Source of the DNA: Planctomycetaceae bacterium
GTDB lineage: Bacteria; Planctomycetota; Planctomycetia; Pirellulales; UBA1268
Assembly (NCBI GenBank): GCA_002862165.1
Contig: PKCL01000305.1
Location: forward strand, 1-6,562
DNA length: 6,562 bases
Direction: 5' to 3'
The notes below the pieces were generated by a model that worked only from the letters and a program-made list of their open reading frames with translations, did no database searches and was not told where the DNA came from. A program made the translations under genes and the position numbers. This document shows positions 6,347 through 6,562 of the stretch, one piece after another (position 1 is the first letter of the stretch; the number at the start of each line of letters is the position of its first letter).

Positions 6347-6562
6347 GTGGCCCAAGTTGATACCCGTTTGCCATATAAAGTTGCTGATATGTCCCTGGCC
6401 GAATGGGGACGAAAAGAAATTGAACTCGCTGAAAACGAGATGCCAGGTCTGATGGCCCTCCGCGAGAAATATAGTGAATCAAAGCCTCTTGCCGGAGCTC
6501 GAATTGCCGGATGCCTCCACATGACAATTCAAACTGCAGTACTTATTGAAACTCTCGCTGCA
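6347..6562 (+). CDS. ahcY: Adenosylhomocysteinase, N-terminal part, cut by the window end
   Basis: The enzyme hydrolyses S-adenosylhomocysteine to adenosine and homocysteine with tightly bound NAD, relieving product inhibition of methyltransferases in the activated methyl cycle. Only 72 codons of an expected 430-480 are present. They give a typical SAHH N-terminus: YKVADMSLAEWGRKEIELAE, then EMPGLMALREKY, and the substrate-site segment GCLHMTIQTAVLIETL, with the His-Met-Thr that contacts the substrate adenosine. The Gln after MTI is common in bacterial and plant enzymes; animals have Glu. GTG at 6347 is preferred because GAGGAGG lies five bases upstream; ATG at 6329 would add MSEEVP in frame. 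The frame is open to the window edge. The NAD-binding and catalytic parts cannot be judged. trpF is about 200 bases upstream on the same strand, too far for tight coupling. Confidence 0.95.
   Translation, partial: MAQVDTRLPYKVADMSLAEWGRKEIELAENEMPGLMALREKYSESKPLAGARIAGCLHMTIQTAVLIETLAA

Overview
The window carries five protein genes and no RNA gene, mobile element or CRISPR array that I can support. The ordinary coding density, moderate base composition and sequence style of the genes fit a bacterial chromosome. The best guess is a planctomycete (Pirellula/Rhodopirellula-like): the orphan ExeA-type ATPase with a long acidic tail, the group III-like phosphofructokinase and the flavour of the AhcY N-terminus all point that way. 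This is inference from memory of these families, not a database result.

Layout. Minus strand, read right to left: an ExeA/GspA-like AAA ATPase (3434-5188), a gap of about 310 bases, a 6-phosphofructokinase (2026-3123), then 44 bases later acetyl-CoA synthetase (17-1981). The short spacing and good ribosome binding sites make pfkA-acs a likely two-gene transcript. Plus strand, diverging from the ATPase gene: trpF (5429-6145), a leader of about 200 bases, then the first 72 codons of ahcY (6347 to the window end, incomplete).

Function. pfkA commits hexose phosphate to glycolysis and acs activates acetate, so the minus-strand pair brackets both ends of central carbon flow. TrpF performs the third dedicated step of tryptophan synthesis, here away from any other trp gene. 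AhcY clears S-adenosylhomocysteine after methyl transfer. The ATPase is of the kind that in other bacteria helps assemble type II secretion or pilus machinery, but no such partner lies in the window.

I did not find a clear undescribed system. The points most worth checking are the acidic, tail-extended ATPase, a hairpin followed by a T-run in the ahcY leader, the mixed Gly/Lys active-site signature of the phosphofructokinase, and clustered short motifs in the two plus-strand upstream regions.
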